This document shows positions 23,707 to 36,161 of a DNA stretch of 64,000 bases, piece by piece. The stretch is from Isoperla grammatica (taxonomy: Eukaryota > Arthropoda > Insecta > Plecoptera > Perlodidae). The translations under genes and the position numbers were made by a program. The notes beneath the pieces are model-generated. The model ran no database searches and was not told the origin of the DNA. It saw only the letters and a program-made list of their open reading frames with translations. Position 1 is the first letter of the stretch; the number at the start of each line of letters is the position of its first letter. The DNA lies in the NCBI GenBank assembly GCA_945910005.1, contig OX246746.1, positions 31,677,659-31,741,658 of the forward strand. Direction: 5' to 3'.

Positions 23707-26700
23707 TTTAGAGTTGCAGACTGTTTGAGATATTATTGAAGTTGTCGTATTTCACCTAGCACGATTAATTGCTCCATTGCTGTTGTATCGTTTTTGTAGA
23801 TTGTAACTGTAGCCATTGATATTATCTTGTCCTGTTTCAATGCAGTGGTTTTCAAGGTGCCAGCATTGGGCATAGCACGTGGTCTTGGTTGACTCCGCGC
23901 CAGAACGGCCTAACGCAGACGCCTGCGCGGGCCTCATTGCAATGTTTGCGTCCCGAGTTGTTGATCTAATCGCAGTTTTACTGTCAACCCTTTTCATTTA
24001 GATAAGGTCATAGATTCTACACCGTGTACGCAGTAAACAAATTGTGTATAATGATGTTATTTTTGGGGAGAATTTCTCTAGATTATTATTGCCCTATATT
24101 TTGAGAGTAGCAAGTTAGTGGTTACAACTTGTTGAATTTTGGTGACTGAAGTTTTTCCAAAGGGAAGCAAAAGCTACCTTACAAAATGCTGTCTTTATGT
24201 TTACTTAGTGTGTTTTAGTTCAATATTTGTACCTGTTGTAGCATAATTTAATGTATGGATTGATGAATAATTTATAAAAGTAATTATTCGCATTATTATT
24301 CTCAGCATTATTGCACCTGTAACTGTATTGGTAGTATACCTACTTGCAAAATGTTTAAAATCCTGTTTTTGAATCGTACATTCATTAGTTTCTTGTGATG
24401 GCGAGGGGGATGGGGCCCTTGGTTAATCTTTTAAAAGCATTTAATGAGAGGGTTTAAACATGAACGATTATATATAGGATAATGTGTTGTGCATATCTCA
24501 TTGTTGGTAGCAGTGCATAGTTGTCGTTACGCCGTATGGACGGTAATCTTCAATGGCGAACCATCTCAATGAATGTAAAATGCTTAGTGTTTGTGATTGC
24601 AATGGGCGCACCTCTCCTATTGGAGCTAATCAGTCGCACGTGGTAAGCGAAGCAAGAGAAGGATTGATTTCGTTCCAAGATCCTGTCTTTGGCAGGTGGC
24701 TTTCCAACCAAGCGGTCATTAGTGACAATAACACCCCGCCACAACCAGAACCGGCCGCCTCACAAATCACGACAGAATGGCGGTTACAGATTAATTACAG
24801 AAATGTTTCTGCAGTGGCCGTTCCTCTAACTAATTGATCTCATCTTGGTTTGGTAATTATTAATCGATTATCGTTGAGTCCAATATCACCAAATCAACAG
24901 ACCGTGTTTGGTCTATGCCGTGCGTGGCCACAAGGACTCCTTAATTATTTCAAGTACGATGGAACACCGAGTTGGTGTGCACTTATTGTTTTCTTGGCAA
25001 TAAGCTTATGACATAATTGGTCTATAATAAGTCTTGTTTTTCCCTCATGGTTATAATGGCTACATTTAACATCTGGGACTCTACGGTTCGCTGCTTTTCT
25101 CTGTCTGCAAACGACTTAAAGCTTATAAGTTGGCAAATATTATTTTTCTCTCTGTTCTCGGCCTTTATTATACGTACGAAAGCTAATAATAATCCACGCC
25201 TCGCTTAGCGTTCTGGAGTTGCTAATAGTTTTTCCTTAGCCGGTTCTTCGTGATCACAACGTGTGCCAGTGAGAGATGACCAGTGTTCGGAGCATTATGA
25301 AGAAATCATGTTCAGTTGCCATGGCTACCAGATCTCCCCCCCCCCCCAGCCTGCTGGCCGTTTTCTTTATTATTGCTCCAGTCTGAAAGGGTGTTAGGTC
25401 TCTAAGAAAGAGGAGTGGTCTTTCTTGGCTGCCATATTGGATTTTCGGGCTAGAAAAGAAGCAAAATATAAATAGAAACGAGAACATTGCGCAGGGAAAA
25501 TGTAAAAAATGTTGCATGCAAATCCATAAAGATAAAGATGTTTGGATGCGACACTAATGTAATTAGCCGTACGCACGCGGGCACAGTTAAGGTGGATGGA
25601 CAGTAGCTCGGTTTCTGCCATAGCCCATTCGCAGGACGTGGAATATGATTATTCAGCAAGGGAATTAGAATTTATAGTCGAATTATGCGTAAGGTCAACG
25701 AAACCATAGCCTGTGTGGCCACCGGTATCTAAATGAAGAGCAAATCAATATTTTATGGATTCGCTTGTAGGTTTGTGGCGTACGCATTTCTTTGCCTGCT
25801 ATTCGAGAAGGGGTTATGAATATTATATGTGCGTTTTGAATTTTGAGGGTATGCGTTCTTAGCTGTAACATCTTGTGCTCTTCTCGTATTCGGTTTGAAT
25901 ATTTAATACCACATCCACCATGTCAGCTGGCCGTATCGAATATGCAAGAGTTCAGGCCAGGGAAATTCCCATTTGATTAAACCGATGTATTTTTCATGCG
26001 AAATCCTATGTCAGCGGTGACCGACCATCACGTGCAACATACAACAAACAAACCAAGCAAATTATTACAAAGTTAATCATTACAATAATTGGTATTGCTT
26101 CGTCTATCAAAAAGGGCATGAACAATAACATACTTTGTTATGTACGAATTGTGGACATTTGTGGGTTGGGGAATATTTAAAAAAAAGCGTATACCACAAC
26201 CAATTTGGTTTATTCAATATTTTAACGAACGCAATCCAGTTTTGATCGATTTTGGTATTGAAACCAAAGACGTGCGGATCATGATGACTAAAAAAGTTTC
26301 AATTCCCTAAATCGACTTTATTTAAGAATTCTTCCTAAAAACAAATATATTCCCAGACATTTTCCTCGTCTGTCCCACTCATAGATTATTTATCACACTA
26401 TCGCATTACCCCAAGCAAGCTTGTTTGAATTGAGTGGTCGAACTGAAGCAAGTTGTCTAAATTAAGCGATGTCCCTGTCCGTAGTCTGTAGCGTTGCTCT
26501 GCTCGTAAGTCGTAATGTTGTGGAGTCTGCGTGTGATAATGCCCTGGTCAAGGGAGGACATTGTGGGGACTCCGTCATTCGATGGATGTCTTTGGGGAGT
26601 CGTTTCGCTGGCAGATACCTCGAAGAGGGATAGTATTTTATACATACCAAGTCGATGGACCGGGGGCCTAGGGTAATACATCTTCATGACGGGGAGTGCG

Positions 26701-27563
26701 TGGGGACCGAACTCTAATACTGTAATACACCTTAAGAGATATGCATATTCAAACATACAGTTTGACACGTGCAACGATATTACTACTTACACGTTTTTTA
26801 AATTGACGCAAGGAACAAAGATGGCGTCGCTCAGAGAATTAGTTTAAATGTATTCACTTAGGTATGTATGTGTTTGTTCGTTCATAAATGTGTGCCTATC
26901 TTATGAATCTAACTTTGTGTGAAAACATATTTTTTTATAGCTTTACCTTTAAATTACGGAAGTGTTCATAAAAAATGCTGTTATTTAAATATAATATAAA
27001 CATTCATAAAATAGATCACTAAATTTATTAGGGGTTGAATTATTATTTTATTCTTTTTTGAGGTTTTAAAGCAGATACAAGCATAAACGTGCTTCGTGTA
27101 CATCACACATTTCTTTTTTTTTCGTGTAAAACCGAATTTATGAAAATTAAAATAGTTAGAAAATTAGCCAGGAATCCGGAGTCAGAGGGGCCACATTAGC
27201 AACGTGTGTGGCCTGGCCCAGAGTATGTGTGGTAATTTAGTCGGTATATAGCGTTGACAACCGAAACCGAAATTGTTCCACACTAGTGAATGACATGGTC
27301 ATAAATTATACGTAAATACATCTACGCAAATCTTAATTACTCATTGTGCATGTAAAAGCTGTAATCATTAACTTCATAAATAATTACGAAATTAGGACGT
27401 CATTCCATCTTGCCCCCCCCCCCCCCCCACCCTCCCCCTCCCCTCCCCCTGCCTTTCGTCATTTACTGTGTGGTGTGTGTAGCTCAGCTTATCATAATGC
27501 ATTTCTAGTTAATAGTAAATAATTGTTTACGCACCAAAGCTCACCGAGAGGCAAATTTAAATA
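23707..27563. other. Intronic stretch, no gene seen
   Basis: Open frames of up to 105 codons at 24550-24837, 25254-25659 and 26457-26774 show no recognisable domains and overlap on opposite strands. C runs lie at 25336-25347 and 27413-27428. An ATGCAAAT octamer is at 25516-25523. Confidence 0.4.
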
Positions 27564-27842
27564 CGTGTTGGCCGTTGGTGCATGAAACTCTAGCATTAAC
27601 TCACGCAAGCTTGCTACCCTGTAAAGACTTATGACAGCGGTAGCTCGGTGGTAGTACGTATTGGCCGTTGGTGCATGAAACTCTAGCATTACCTCACGCA
27701 AGCTTGCTACCCTGTAAAGACTTATGACAGCGGTAGCTCGGTGGTAGTACGTGTTGGCCGTTGGTGCATGAAACTCTAGCATTACCTCACGCAAGCTTGC
27801 TACCCTGTAAAGACTTATGACAGCGGTAGCTCGGTGGTAGCG
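27564..27842. repeat. 93-bp direct repeat, three copies, each with a tRNA-like 5' head
   Basis: Units start at 27564, 27657 and 27750 with CGTGTTGGCCGTTGGTGCAT (CGTATTGG in unit 2) and end with AGCGGTAGCTCGGTGGTAG. That end closely resembles the D-arm/A-box region of tRNAs. Copies are almost identical. No B box follows, so these are tRNA-related heads without the rest. The array ends 19-20 bases before the hAT-like element at 27870. Confidence 0.9.
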
Positions 27843-27869
27843 TCGCGCTACTGTTGCGACTTCCGCTCA

Positions 27870-28711
27870 CAGACCCGGACTGGGACCATTTGGGGCCCTC
27901 AGCTAAAACCTGTAAAGGGGCCCTCTACCAGGGGGTCTGGGGGTGGAATACCCCCCAGCAAACGAGGGGGCCGGGAGCCCTCCCCCGGAAATGTTTTGAA
28001 AATTAGGTGCTTGGAAACAATGAAATCGAGTTTTTACGCTATTTTGCCACTTATAAAGAAGAAATTCAGCTAGGTTTGTATACGAATATTATGATTTTCG
28101 ACTTTTGTTGACTTTATGTTTTATTAAAATATGAAATTCAGAGTATTTTAGGATACCTACCACAACACCACAAAACACACTCTGTAGAACTGCTAATAAT
28201 TGCAACGGAGTTCAAAATAAAGTGCAGTATTTTATTCACACCAAAGCATTAATGAATTACGTCAAAATTATTTGCGTAGTAAAAATAATGACAAACGGAT
28301 TTTAGGGATTCGAAAAATAACACTAACATTTAAAAAAAAATCCTGTCTATTTAACAGTTTAAAATGTTGTTATACTAGAATAGAAGGGGCTTAACTTAAC
28401 TGAGATGATTCGACATTTTATTCCCCTAGCCCTAAAGTAACAGCTTCTTTGTAAGCAACTCACTTGTTAAAGCTACTTTATCTATTATTTTATTTTTGTC
28501 CAAATCATAACATAAATCCCTCTCAACATTAATAAAAAGCAGACTGGACATAAGGTCTTGGCCTTAAGACGACCGAAGTCGATTTTTGACTATTTCAAGT
28601 TTTAAAAAAACTCTTTTACACGTGACTCTTTTTACGTTATGTGGGGGCCCCTTCGGGGCCCCCTTGGGCCGGGGGCACTCCGCGATCGGGGACCTGGCCA
28701 GTCCGGGCCTG
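27870..28711. mobile_element. Non-autonomous hAT-like DNA transposon, 842 bp
   Basis: The left terminus CAGACCCGGACTGGGACC and the reverse complement of the right terminus CAGGCCCGGACTGGCCAGG form a terminal inverted repeat starting CAG, as in hAT elements. Both ends are followed internally by GC-rich GGGGCCC-containing sequence, while the core is AT-rich. Flanking octamers TCCGCTCA (27862-27869) and CCTGCTCA (28712-28719) agree at 6 of 8 positions, consistent with an aged 8-bp target duplication. No transposase reading frame is present. Superfamily assignment is inference from TIR and duplication length. Confidence 0.7.
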
Positions 28712-28719
28712 CCTGCTCA

Positions 28720-30937
28720 TTATACTCAACAGTACGGCTTTCCTTCAGAGCTACGTCATTCTAGCCTCAGAGTATTGTTTAAACAACCAATACCCAGATA
28801 TATTTCATTGTATTATTGGTATTAGTGGATTCAACCGGAAAACTTGATAATGTAATGTCTTAGTTTATACGAAAAACATACACCTTGTGTAGACTGGTAC
28901 ACACCACCAACCTCCAACCGTATATTTTCTACGCAAAACTTACACATACAAAACATTGTTTTATGTATCATCAATATCTTGACATTTATGGGTGAAGTAT
29001 CTTTGCTCCTAAAACAAAAAAAGTTTTTTCGAGACAGGTTGCTTGCATTGTTTTGAGCCAACACGCCCTACGCCATTGCCCCGTTAGGGGTAGCCATGTT
29101 GCAGACACTCCTATTTTCATACACCTGTTCATATAATCCATCCCCTTCCATTCCATTCAGAAACACTCTAATCTTGAAACCATAATAACGGACACACACT
29201 TTTTTTATTTTATTACAGGTAGATGTGTTTCGGGGTTCAAACGAAATTGTAAATTTATAAAATAATTAGAATTGGGTCCATGCAATTCCATTTAACTGTA
29301 TAAACAAATATATTTACATCTTTCTTTTGCATCTAGAAGATTAGTTATATTTAATGGTGATAATCATGACGGGCTGCGATTGGTGAAACACCGGAGAGTC
29401 ACGTAAATCCTCGACCATTTGCATTTGTTCTGTTTCCCTACATTGCCACGGGTTTGCTGTAGGCCTACAATAAGTGACCGGTCCGAAGAATAATGTAGGG
29501 TCCGTATCGTGAGTTGTGAGGCCTATGGGAGCCGTTGACGCTAGGCGGTCTATGTGGGGGTGCTCGTAGGCCATTCAATAACGAATACGAACCGTTACTA
29601 AACGAGCTGCTATGCATATATACCGGAGGCAAGTCGATTCAGCCTGGCTGCCTTGCTTGGACTGAGGTCTACACGTGTAGTGCCGCAGTGGCCTTCCTTC
29701 ACTCTTCACTCATCAATAATATGTTCGTTGGTGCTAATTGTTTCCGGCGTGATTTTCGTAAGGTACTTTCGGTAGCCTCGACCCGGGGGGGAATGCAAAT
29801 GCAAATCTATACACCCGATCTAAATTAGGTAATTTAATAACTCGCGATTTAAGAGTGTTTATCACACAGGTATAGATTAAAATTATTAGAAATTAACGGG
29901 GTTTGTTCGTGTGTTTGAAACGCCATCTAAGATCAATTCTTTTTTAGATAATTGATAAGATTGCATTTAAGATAAATAATATGCGTTTCGATGATATCTC
30001 AAGTTATCTGATTGCATTCAATCTAAGAAAAATACTATAAGAAATGTTTCTATAGCACAAATTAATATGTAGGCCTATACCTAGTTTTATTATACTCACA
30101 TGTTCTTTACAGTGAAGACTGACCGATAGGCCACGTGCTGTAGAGTTGGAGGGGATACTCAACATCCCCCCCCCCCCCCCTAGTAAAACGACGATTGTAT
30201 ATCTTCACATAGAAGAAAAAGTGGTTTTAGTACACAGTGAATTGAATGTGACAGTCATGGCTGCATTCATACCGGCGGTAAATGTGCATACATTGTAGTA
30301 TAATGCTACTAAAAACATTTAAATGCCTTTTACACACCTAGGAAAATATTGATTAACTACTGTTTTGTACTAGTGGGAATCACAGTCATTGCACTTTTGC
30401 AATCACTAAGTCACTGCTCACTGTGGTATAAGGTAATGAGTGAGTAATATGAGAATTTGTACAGCCAATTAATGAAGATCAATTAGATAGATGCATCATC
30501 CAACGTGTATCTCATTGTATCTGTATAAAATACGTTTCAATGAATGCACTTCTAGTGGAGAGCTCTGGCCCAACTTAATCACTCGCAATATTAACAGGTA
30601 ACTAAGCCAGTCATATATGATTAGCTGGTTCCGGGGAAAATGGTGTTTTTATTGGTGATAATTTCGGCGCCGAAAAAACCTAAGTGAAATGAAAATGAAC
30701 GGCCGGCAAAATGCGTAGCCCTCCCTACCTCTGAACAGATGATAGCGCGGACGGCGCAACTGCAGGCGGAAGTAGGCGGAACTAAATGCAACGTTAATTT
30801 GCGGTTCGGTTTTCAAAAAATTGTTACTCATTTGTATACGGTGTGTGTTCACGTGAGCTGAGAGCACCTTTGCGGTCACATTAGTGTACAGTCTTTTCAG
30901 AAAACATTTGTCATCGCGATTGGTTTCACCTGGTTCT
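28720..30937. other. Intronic stretch with an octamer cluster, no gene seen
   Basis: No coding region was recognised. Three POU octamers fall within 390 bp (29417-29424, 29793-29800, 29799-29806). A 15-base C run lies at 30166-30180. TAGGCCTA occurs at 29460 and 30070. Confidence 0.4.
29417..29806. promoter_or_regulatory. Cluster of three octamer motifs, two overlapping
   Basis: ATTTGCAT lies at 29417-29424 on the + strand. ATGCAAAT occurs twice in a row at 29793-29800 and 29799-29806, sharing two bases. These are consensus sites for class II POU factors, and the cluster is inside the presumptive long intron of such a gene. That makes an autoregulatory element conceivable. This is inference from motif identity only. 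Confidence 0.3.
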
Positions 30938-30998
30938 AATTAGATGAGCGTAGCGAAGCGGAGTGAATCTCTCCATACAACTCGATCGGCGCTTTGTC

Positions 30999-31026
30999 TG
31001 TGTGTGTGTGTGTGTGTGTGTGTATG

Positions 31027-31058
<32 letters not shown>

Positions 31059-31206
31059 TGTATGTATGTATGTATGTATGTATGTATGTATGTATGTATG
31101 TATGTATGTTTGTATGTATGTATGTATGTATGTATGTATGTATGTATGTATGTATGTATGTATGTATGTATGTATGTATGTATGTATGTATGTATGTATG
31201 TATGTG
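30999..31206. repeat. (TG)n-(TATG)n compound microsatellite, about 208 bp
   Basis: About 12 TG units at 30999-31022 lead into about 45 TATG units, with one TTTG interruption near 31109. It occupies the same position in Helitron-like copy 1 that a GTCTGTTC repeat occupies in copy 2. Overlapping Tyr-Val-Cys-Met frames are repeat by-products. Confidence 0.99.
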
Positions 31207-31214
31207 CGCTAAAT

Positions 31215-32310
31215 TTGTTTATTTATTTAATTAAATTAAAACTTACGAACGGATTTAAATTATGTTACACATGTAGGTTTATATGAACGGTACCAACACT
31301 TGACAATAGTTTCAAAATTGTAAATTCATCCGCCATGTTATAAAAAAATATTGTTTTTTTACGGTAATAATTTTTTTCATTTTTACAGTGTTCCACCGAT
31401 ATCATTCGCATTTGCGGATCTTTGCAGTTAGATGCACATAGTAAACACAAAAAAAACGTACACAATCATACCTTTCTAATTATTATTTGGAATCTCGATA
31501 GCTGTCATAAAAAGGCTACAATGACGTAAGATGCCAACCTACAAAAAATGAGTTAATAAAAAACCATTTTTGTCATTAATTTTATCTAATTAAAACTTAC
31601 ACACGGATATTAATGATTTTTTATATGTGGGTCCACATCAATAGTACCAACACTTGACAATAGTTTCAAAATTGTAGCTTTAACCGCCATGTTATAAACA
31701 AATATTGTTTATTTACGGCTATTAATTTCTTCATTTTTACAGTGTTCTACCGATATGATTCGCATTTGCGGACCATTGTAGTTAGATGCACATAGTATGC
31801 TGCCGAAATGGCTAACGCAGTCAGACCTTTCTCACTATGTATTTGGAATTTGGATTGCTATAGAATGGCTACAATGGCGTGTTATGTTTTATGACGTTCA
31901 CGGCAAATATGCAAAAGTTAACAACGAACTTGGTCGACAAATTAAATAGCTTTTATTATGGTTTAAATGCGGTTATTGTATGATTAAACAATATCATATT
32001 TTATATCTAGCCTGTATCTACATTATGCAACGTTCTATACACAGATAAGTTTAATAGTTTATGAATTAGAGCCTATTGAGTAGACCATAGTCGAATGAAA
32101 TTATGCGGAAATCCATTGAAAAATCGTCTTGAAGGTTTTAGTTTATTTAAAGAAAACTTCTAAACGGATTTAAATAATATTTCTTGCAATTGTTAGCAAC
32201 ATATCGAGTAATAATGTACACACATTCTAAGGTTGTTACTTAAACCGCCATCTTTCAAAAAAAAAATAGTTTATTTTAAAGTTTTTTTTTGTAAGCGTAA
32301 TATGATATGC
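31215..32310. repeat. Diverged internal tandem modules of about 350 bp in Helitron-like copy 1
   Basis: Modules starting TTAAAACTTACGAACGGATT recur at about 31235 and 31590. They share CCAACACTTGACAATAGTTT, CCGCCATGTTATAAA, TTTTTACAGTGTTC and GTTAGATGCACATAGTA. A more diverged module lies at about 32145-32290, and another inside copy 2 at about 32645-32790; both keep ACCGCCAT. These look like ancient internal duplications of the element body. Confidence 0.75.
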
Positions 32311-32379
32311 AAAAGATTTGTTTGCTTTGATATATTGAAAAAAATCGCTCATCTGGCAACGCGGAGCGTTTTCCTAGTA

Positions 32380-32853
32380 TAATTAGATGAGCGATAGCGA
32401 ATCTCTCCATACAACTCGATCGGCGCTTTTTCTGTTCGTCTGTTCGTCTGTTCGTCTGTTCGTCTGTTCGTGTGTGCGCCAAATTTTGTTCGTCGCGCAC
32501 AGGTCAAACGGCTTGACGGATTTGGCTGAAATTTTCGGTCAACACCCGTGACCACTAAACTCGATGCTGTTAACATAACCAGCAGAATTCGTTAAGATGC
32601 CAACCTACAAAAAATTAATTATTGAAAAAAATCCCGTATGTTTTTTTTTAAATTCAAACTTATGGGCAGATTTTAATAATTGTTTATATTTTTTATGTCC
32701 ACACTAACAAGGTCGACACCGGATACAAGTTTTGGAATTTTAACTTCAACCGCCATTTTGTAAAAGAATATTTAGTTTTCTAATTACGGGAATTCATATT
32801 GTTTGATGTATTAAAAAAAATCGCTCGTCTAGCAACGCGGAGCGTTTTCCTAG
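32380..32853 (+). mobile_element. Helitron-like non-autonomous element, copy 2, head-to-tail with copy 1
   Basis: It starts TAATTAGATGAGCGATAGCG only two bases after the CTAG end of copy 1 and ends AGCAACGCGGAGCGTTTTCC TAG followed by T. It carries a (GTCTGTTC)n run at about 32440-32470 and then GGCTTGACGGATTTGGCTGA AATTTTCGG, a block that copy 1 lacks in recognisable form. Head-to-tail insertion at an element's 3' end is characteristic of Helitrons, which supports that class. Confidence 0.6.
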
Positions 32854-34334
32854 TCATACTAAAGTGATATCTTTTCATTTTTAGCGGCGTCGATTGGGCG
32901 TATGCAGTCAAAAGATTCCACTTCACCCACGCGGCCTGGTAAGTTGTCACTTCACTGATACAAACTATGAACAAAGGCATTTAGTTTTTATTTCATTTAT
33001 TTATTTTATACTTTAATAGACTCTATTTTGAACTATAATTTTTAATTTAGTTCCATTAATTTAGAAAAAATTTAGTTAAAACCAAATCATATTTCATTTT
33101 TGTAACTTTTTGTGACGTTTAAAAAATAATTATTATAAATTTAGTTTGTAGCTCCACTATACATTGTAATTAAGAATATTTTGAATATTTACAACTCTCC
33201 ATTGCTTGTTGTTTTAATTTTTGGGACAAATTGCGTTGAACCGTTTGACCACCGAGTACTTTGGTGCTGATCTTTGGTCGCATGAAACACAACAATTTTG
33301 CATATCGTCACAAGAGTCACAACTTTGCTATCATTTTCCCATCTGTTTTGTTTGTTGCGCCTTTGTTAACAATCTTACCTCCAAGAGTAGGAAGTAACCA
33401 GGATATGTAACAAAGGTTGTTGGGCGTATCGTTAATAGATTACTCCTAAAAGTGTTTGATTGTAGCACTCTTAACCCGCGCTACCCTCAGTCAAAATGTC
33501 CATATTTCGCGCACTTAATTCGTCCTAATAATCTCTTTGAGTTTCTTAGAAGTGTTTGTGGCAGGTGGCGCACAAGTACTTGTTTGATTTACTTGAAACA
33601 GTCCGCCGAGCAAGCGCACTTGCATGAGAACTCGCTATTACTCCAGTTCTCTTCTCAGTTAATGTCACATGTTAATTTAAAACACATTACATTTCTTGTG
33701 TATAAATTAATACGGAATAACTAGTATATTAGCGACAGCTCCTAACTGGAAGATGTCACTTTTATTAGACCTGTAATTTTAGTTAATTCCGAACCCATTG
33801 ACGTGTCATTCATGCAGTTTTTTAATTGAATCTAACCCCGTTTATAATTGTTATAAATTCTGAGAACTAATTGACGTGAAGTATATAATTAGTCGACTTA
33901 ACTCGTGTTTTATTATCTTCGAAATGCTTATCATTTCTTCATCTTTATTTATTTAGCTAATTGTTCATTCAGAAATGCATGAAAAAATGGAGGCTTTATG
34001 TTTCTTTCCCATCGCATCGCTTAGCGTGGTTAGCTGTGCGTAGGCCTTCTGAAGGCCCCACGCTGCGTTACTGGACAACAGTTTAGTGTTGCGTTATATT
34101 ACTTATTAGACATAGTTGCAGTCCGGTACACATATGAGATGAGGCCTTGTTAAATAGGCGTTTAGCAACAATCACTCGAGTCACGCGATCACAACAATGT
34201 GTTCCCTGTAACATGTTGTTCTAGAAAATAAATATATTATGTGATTGTGTATTTATAATTTATACCCACTCATGCAGTTAATTAGTTACAAGAACTGATT
34301 CGGAGTGGGGCACATTTATACAATATTATTATGT
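32854..34334. other. Intronic stretch, no gene seen
   Basis: Strongly AT-rich at 32980-33200. The 90-codon frame at 33452-33724 has no recognisable domain. Nothing else was recognised. Confidence 0.4.
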
Positions 34335-34470
34335 GTTTCGTTTCTATGACGACTCAAAAGACTCCAGTTTCACAAAGATTTAAGTCAAGTTCACATAGCA
34401 GCCCGAACTGGGAATTGAACCCTGAACCTTCTGCATTGGAAGCAGGAATAAACCCACTAGACCAAAATGT
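34335..34470 (-). mobile_element. tRNA-derived SINE-like element, family 2, - copy
   Basis: Read on the - strand it gives GGTTTATTCCTGCTTCCAAT, then GGTTCAATTCCCAGTTCGGG, then AACTTGACTTAAATCT and GTCATAGAAACGAAACACA. This is the same block order as the + copy at 2275-2440. The B-box-like block is GGTTCAATTCC. The end positions are approximate. Confidence 0.6.
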
Positions 34471-36161
34471 TTGTTCCTGAACCAATCAGTTCTTAAATTC
34501 AAGTATTATGTCAGTTGATAATATTGATGCCTTTACTTTGCTTCTCATGCAGGTCAAGAGAGTAGCATGGACAGTGAGAAACATGGCACCGTCCGTATAT
34601 GTCTTAGCACTTCTCCGACGGTTCAGGTTGAGTCCCTTCACCCGAAACCTCGATCCTATTCTCGCTTCTCATAGCTCAGACGTTTCGGACCAAAACACTC
34701 AAATAATACGACTAGATTAAATATTATAGCAATGAACGGTTAGGTAATCATCAAAGCTGGGATTCCATATATATATATTAATTACCATTATGGTTAAATA
34801 AGTTGTACCATTTAAACTATTGTGAGGTAATATGTGAATATGAAGTAGTCTACACCAAAACTCAAACCGTCAATATCAAGTTTGCGTTACGTTATTTAGC
34901 CGAACGTATTTAATTAAATAACCGTTGTTCGTTGTCTGTTAGTGCTACTCTGAGCCGCAATCAGAATAGAACTAAGAACTAGGACAGTGACCCTATACCA
35001 CAATGGCTACAAAACGAGAAATTATTTGCTAAGTCTGTATTCTAAACCAGGGGTGTGCAACCTTTTCCGTGACAGAGCTATTGCAAAATAATATTCCCCT
35101 GTGTCGTGCGCCCGTAAACTGTGATCGCTGCAAGGACACAGGACTCCGGGTCTCTGGTTCGAGCCCCTGGATTGTGATTGTAGGTTGTTACTGAGGTCTT
35201 CCATACAGCAGTGAACACAGAGCGTTGTTTGAAACGGGGTGAAATATTAAATACCGTGCAATGATGAAAACATAGTGTAATACGTATCGTACACGTATGT
35301 GTATTGCTCTATCAGGACGAAATGCTTTGAAGTTCAGTTCAGTATTTGAGGAGACGGAATACAGATCCCTCATTAAGCGATGGCTGCTGCGTTCTCTTCG
35401 GGGTCGTGTTGGTTTCCGGAAGACGGAAATGTTCCGGTCATTTCCGGGCCCTAGAGATGCGCGGTGGGGGTAGTGGGGGGGGGGGGGGGGAGGCAGGTGT
35501 TTGACTAGGTCGGGGACTTCCCAATCCCAACTACTTGTTGGACAAGAAGTAACGAAACAATTACGCAACATAACTTCGTGGCTAATTAAGCGGCCCATGC
35601 ACTCATATTTTATCAGTCAATCGTGCATGGAGGAAATTTATGCTAATTGATGTTTCTATATCGGAGGGAATTAGACACATAACACCGGGCCAGGGGTTTC
35701 AACCCTTCACCCCCCGTCGCCGTCGGAACGTGAACTACTCCTAATGAATGGGTTGTGGACCACCTAGGACTTATTACCCGTATGTTGACGAGTGGTTACA
35801 TGAGCTCGGGGCAAACACATTTCTCAGCTATTATCAGTCATTGCAGGGCGTTTACATTTGAGGACGGGACGATTAATTGTCGTTTAAGAATTGATAGATA
35901 TAATATTAACAGCAACAAAAATAATAATACAATTTAATAATGCTATTATAATTAACATTATTAATAAATTATGTTACCTTTGATGCCACCTCTATCGGTT
36001 GACTACCAGATAGTGCACAGCTTAATCTAGAGGGTGATAAGCTGACCCTGGGGACAGACCTATGCTGTCTCGACCCATCCACAGGCGAGTCACCCGTTGC
36101 ACCATGAGAGCGTTCTGTCAATACACAAACCGGTCACCACGATGGACGCGAAGGAAATGAG
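34471..36161. other. Intronic stretch, no gene seen
   Basis: A weak tRNA-like block with GGTTCGAGCCCC lies near 35157. A 16-base G run is at 35475-35490. The 136-codon frame on the - strand (35188-35598) includes the translated G run and has no recognisable domain. Confidence 0.4.

Larger units (their letters stand above)
30938..32377 (+). mobile_element. Helitron-like non-autonomous element, copy 1
   Basis: The 5' end is TAATTAGATGAGCGTAGCG, followed by GAATCTCTCCATACAACTCG ATCGGCGCTTT and then a TG/TATG microsatellite. The 3' end reads AATCGCTCATCTGGCAACGC GGAGCGTTTTCCTAG and is followed by T. The 3' end has a short GC-rich hairpin (AACGC-GGA-GCGTT) three bases before CTAG. This resembles the CTRR terminus of Helitrons, which insert before T. 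The 5' and 3' ends also carry short inverted blocks, GATGAGCG and CGCTCATC. The 5' end does not start with the canonical TC, so a Helentron/DINE-like element or a MITE are alternatives. No coding capacity is seen. Confidence 0.6.

Noticed and set aside
24550..24837. Overlapping frames of 64 and 94 codons on opposite strands
   Set aside because: No domain, no coding composition and no splice context.
30944..31286. Tyr-Val-Cys-Met frames
   Set aside because: Translation of the TG/TATG microsatellite.
35188..35598. 136-codon - strand frame
   Set aside because: It includes translated poly-G as poly-Pro and shows no domain, splice support or homologous pattern.
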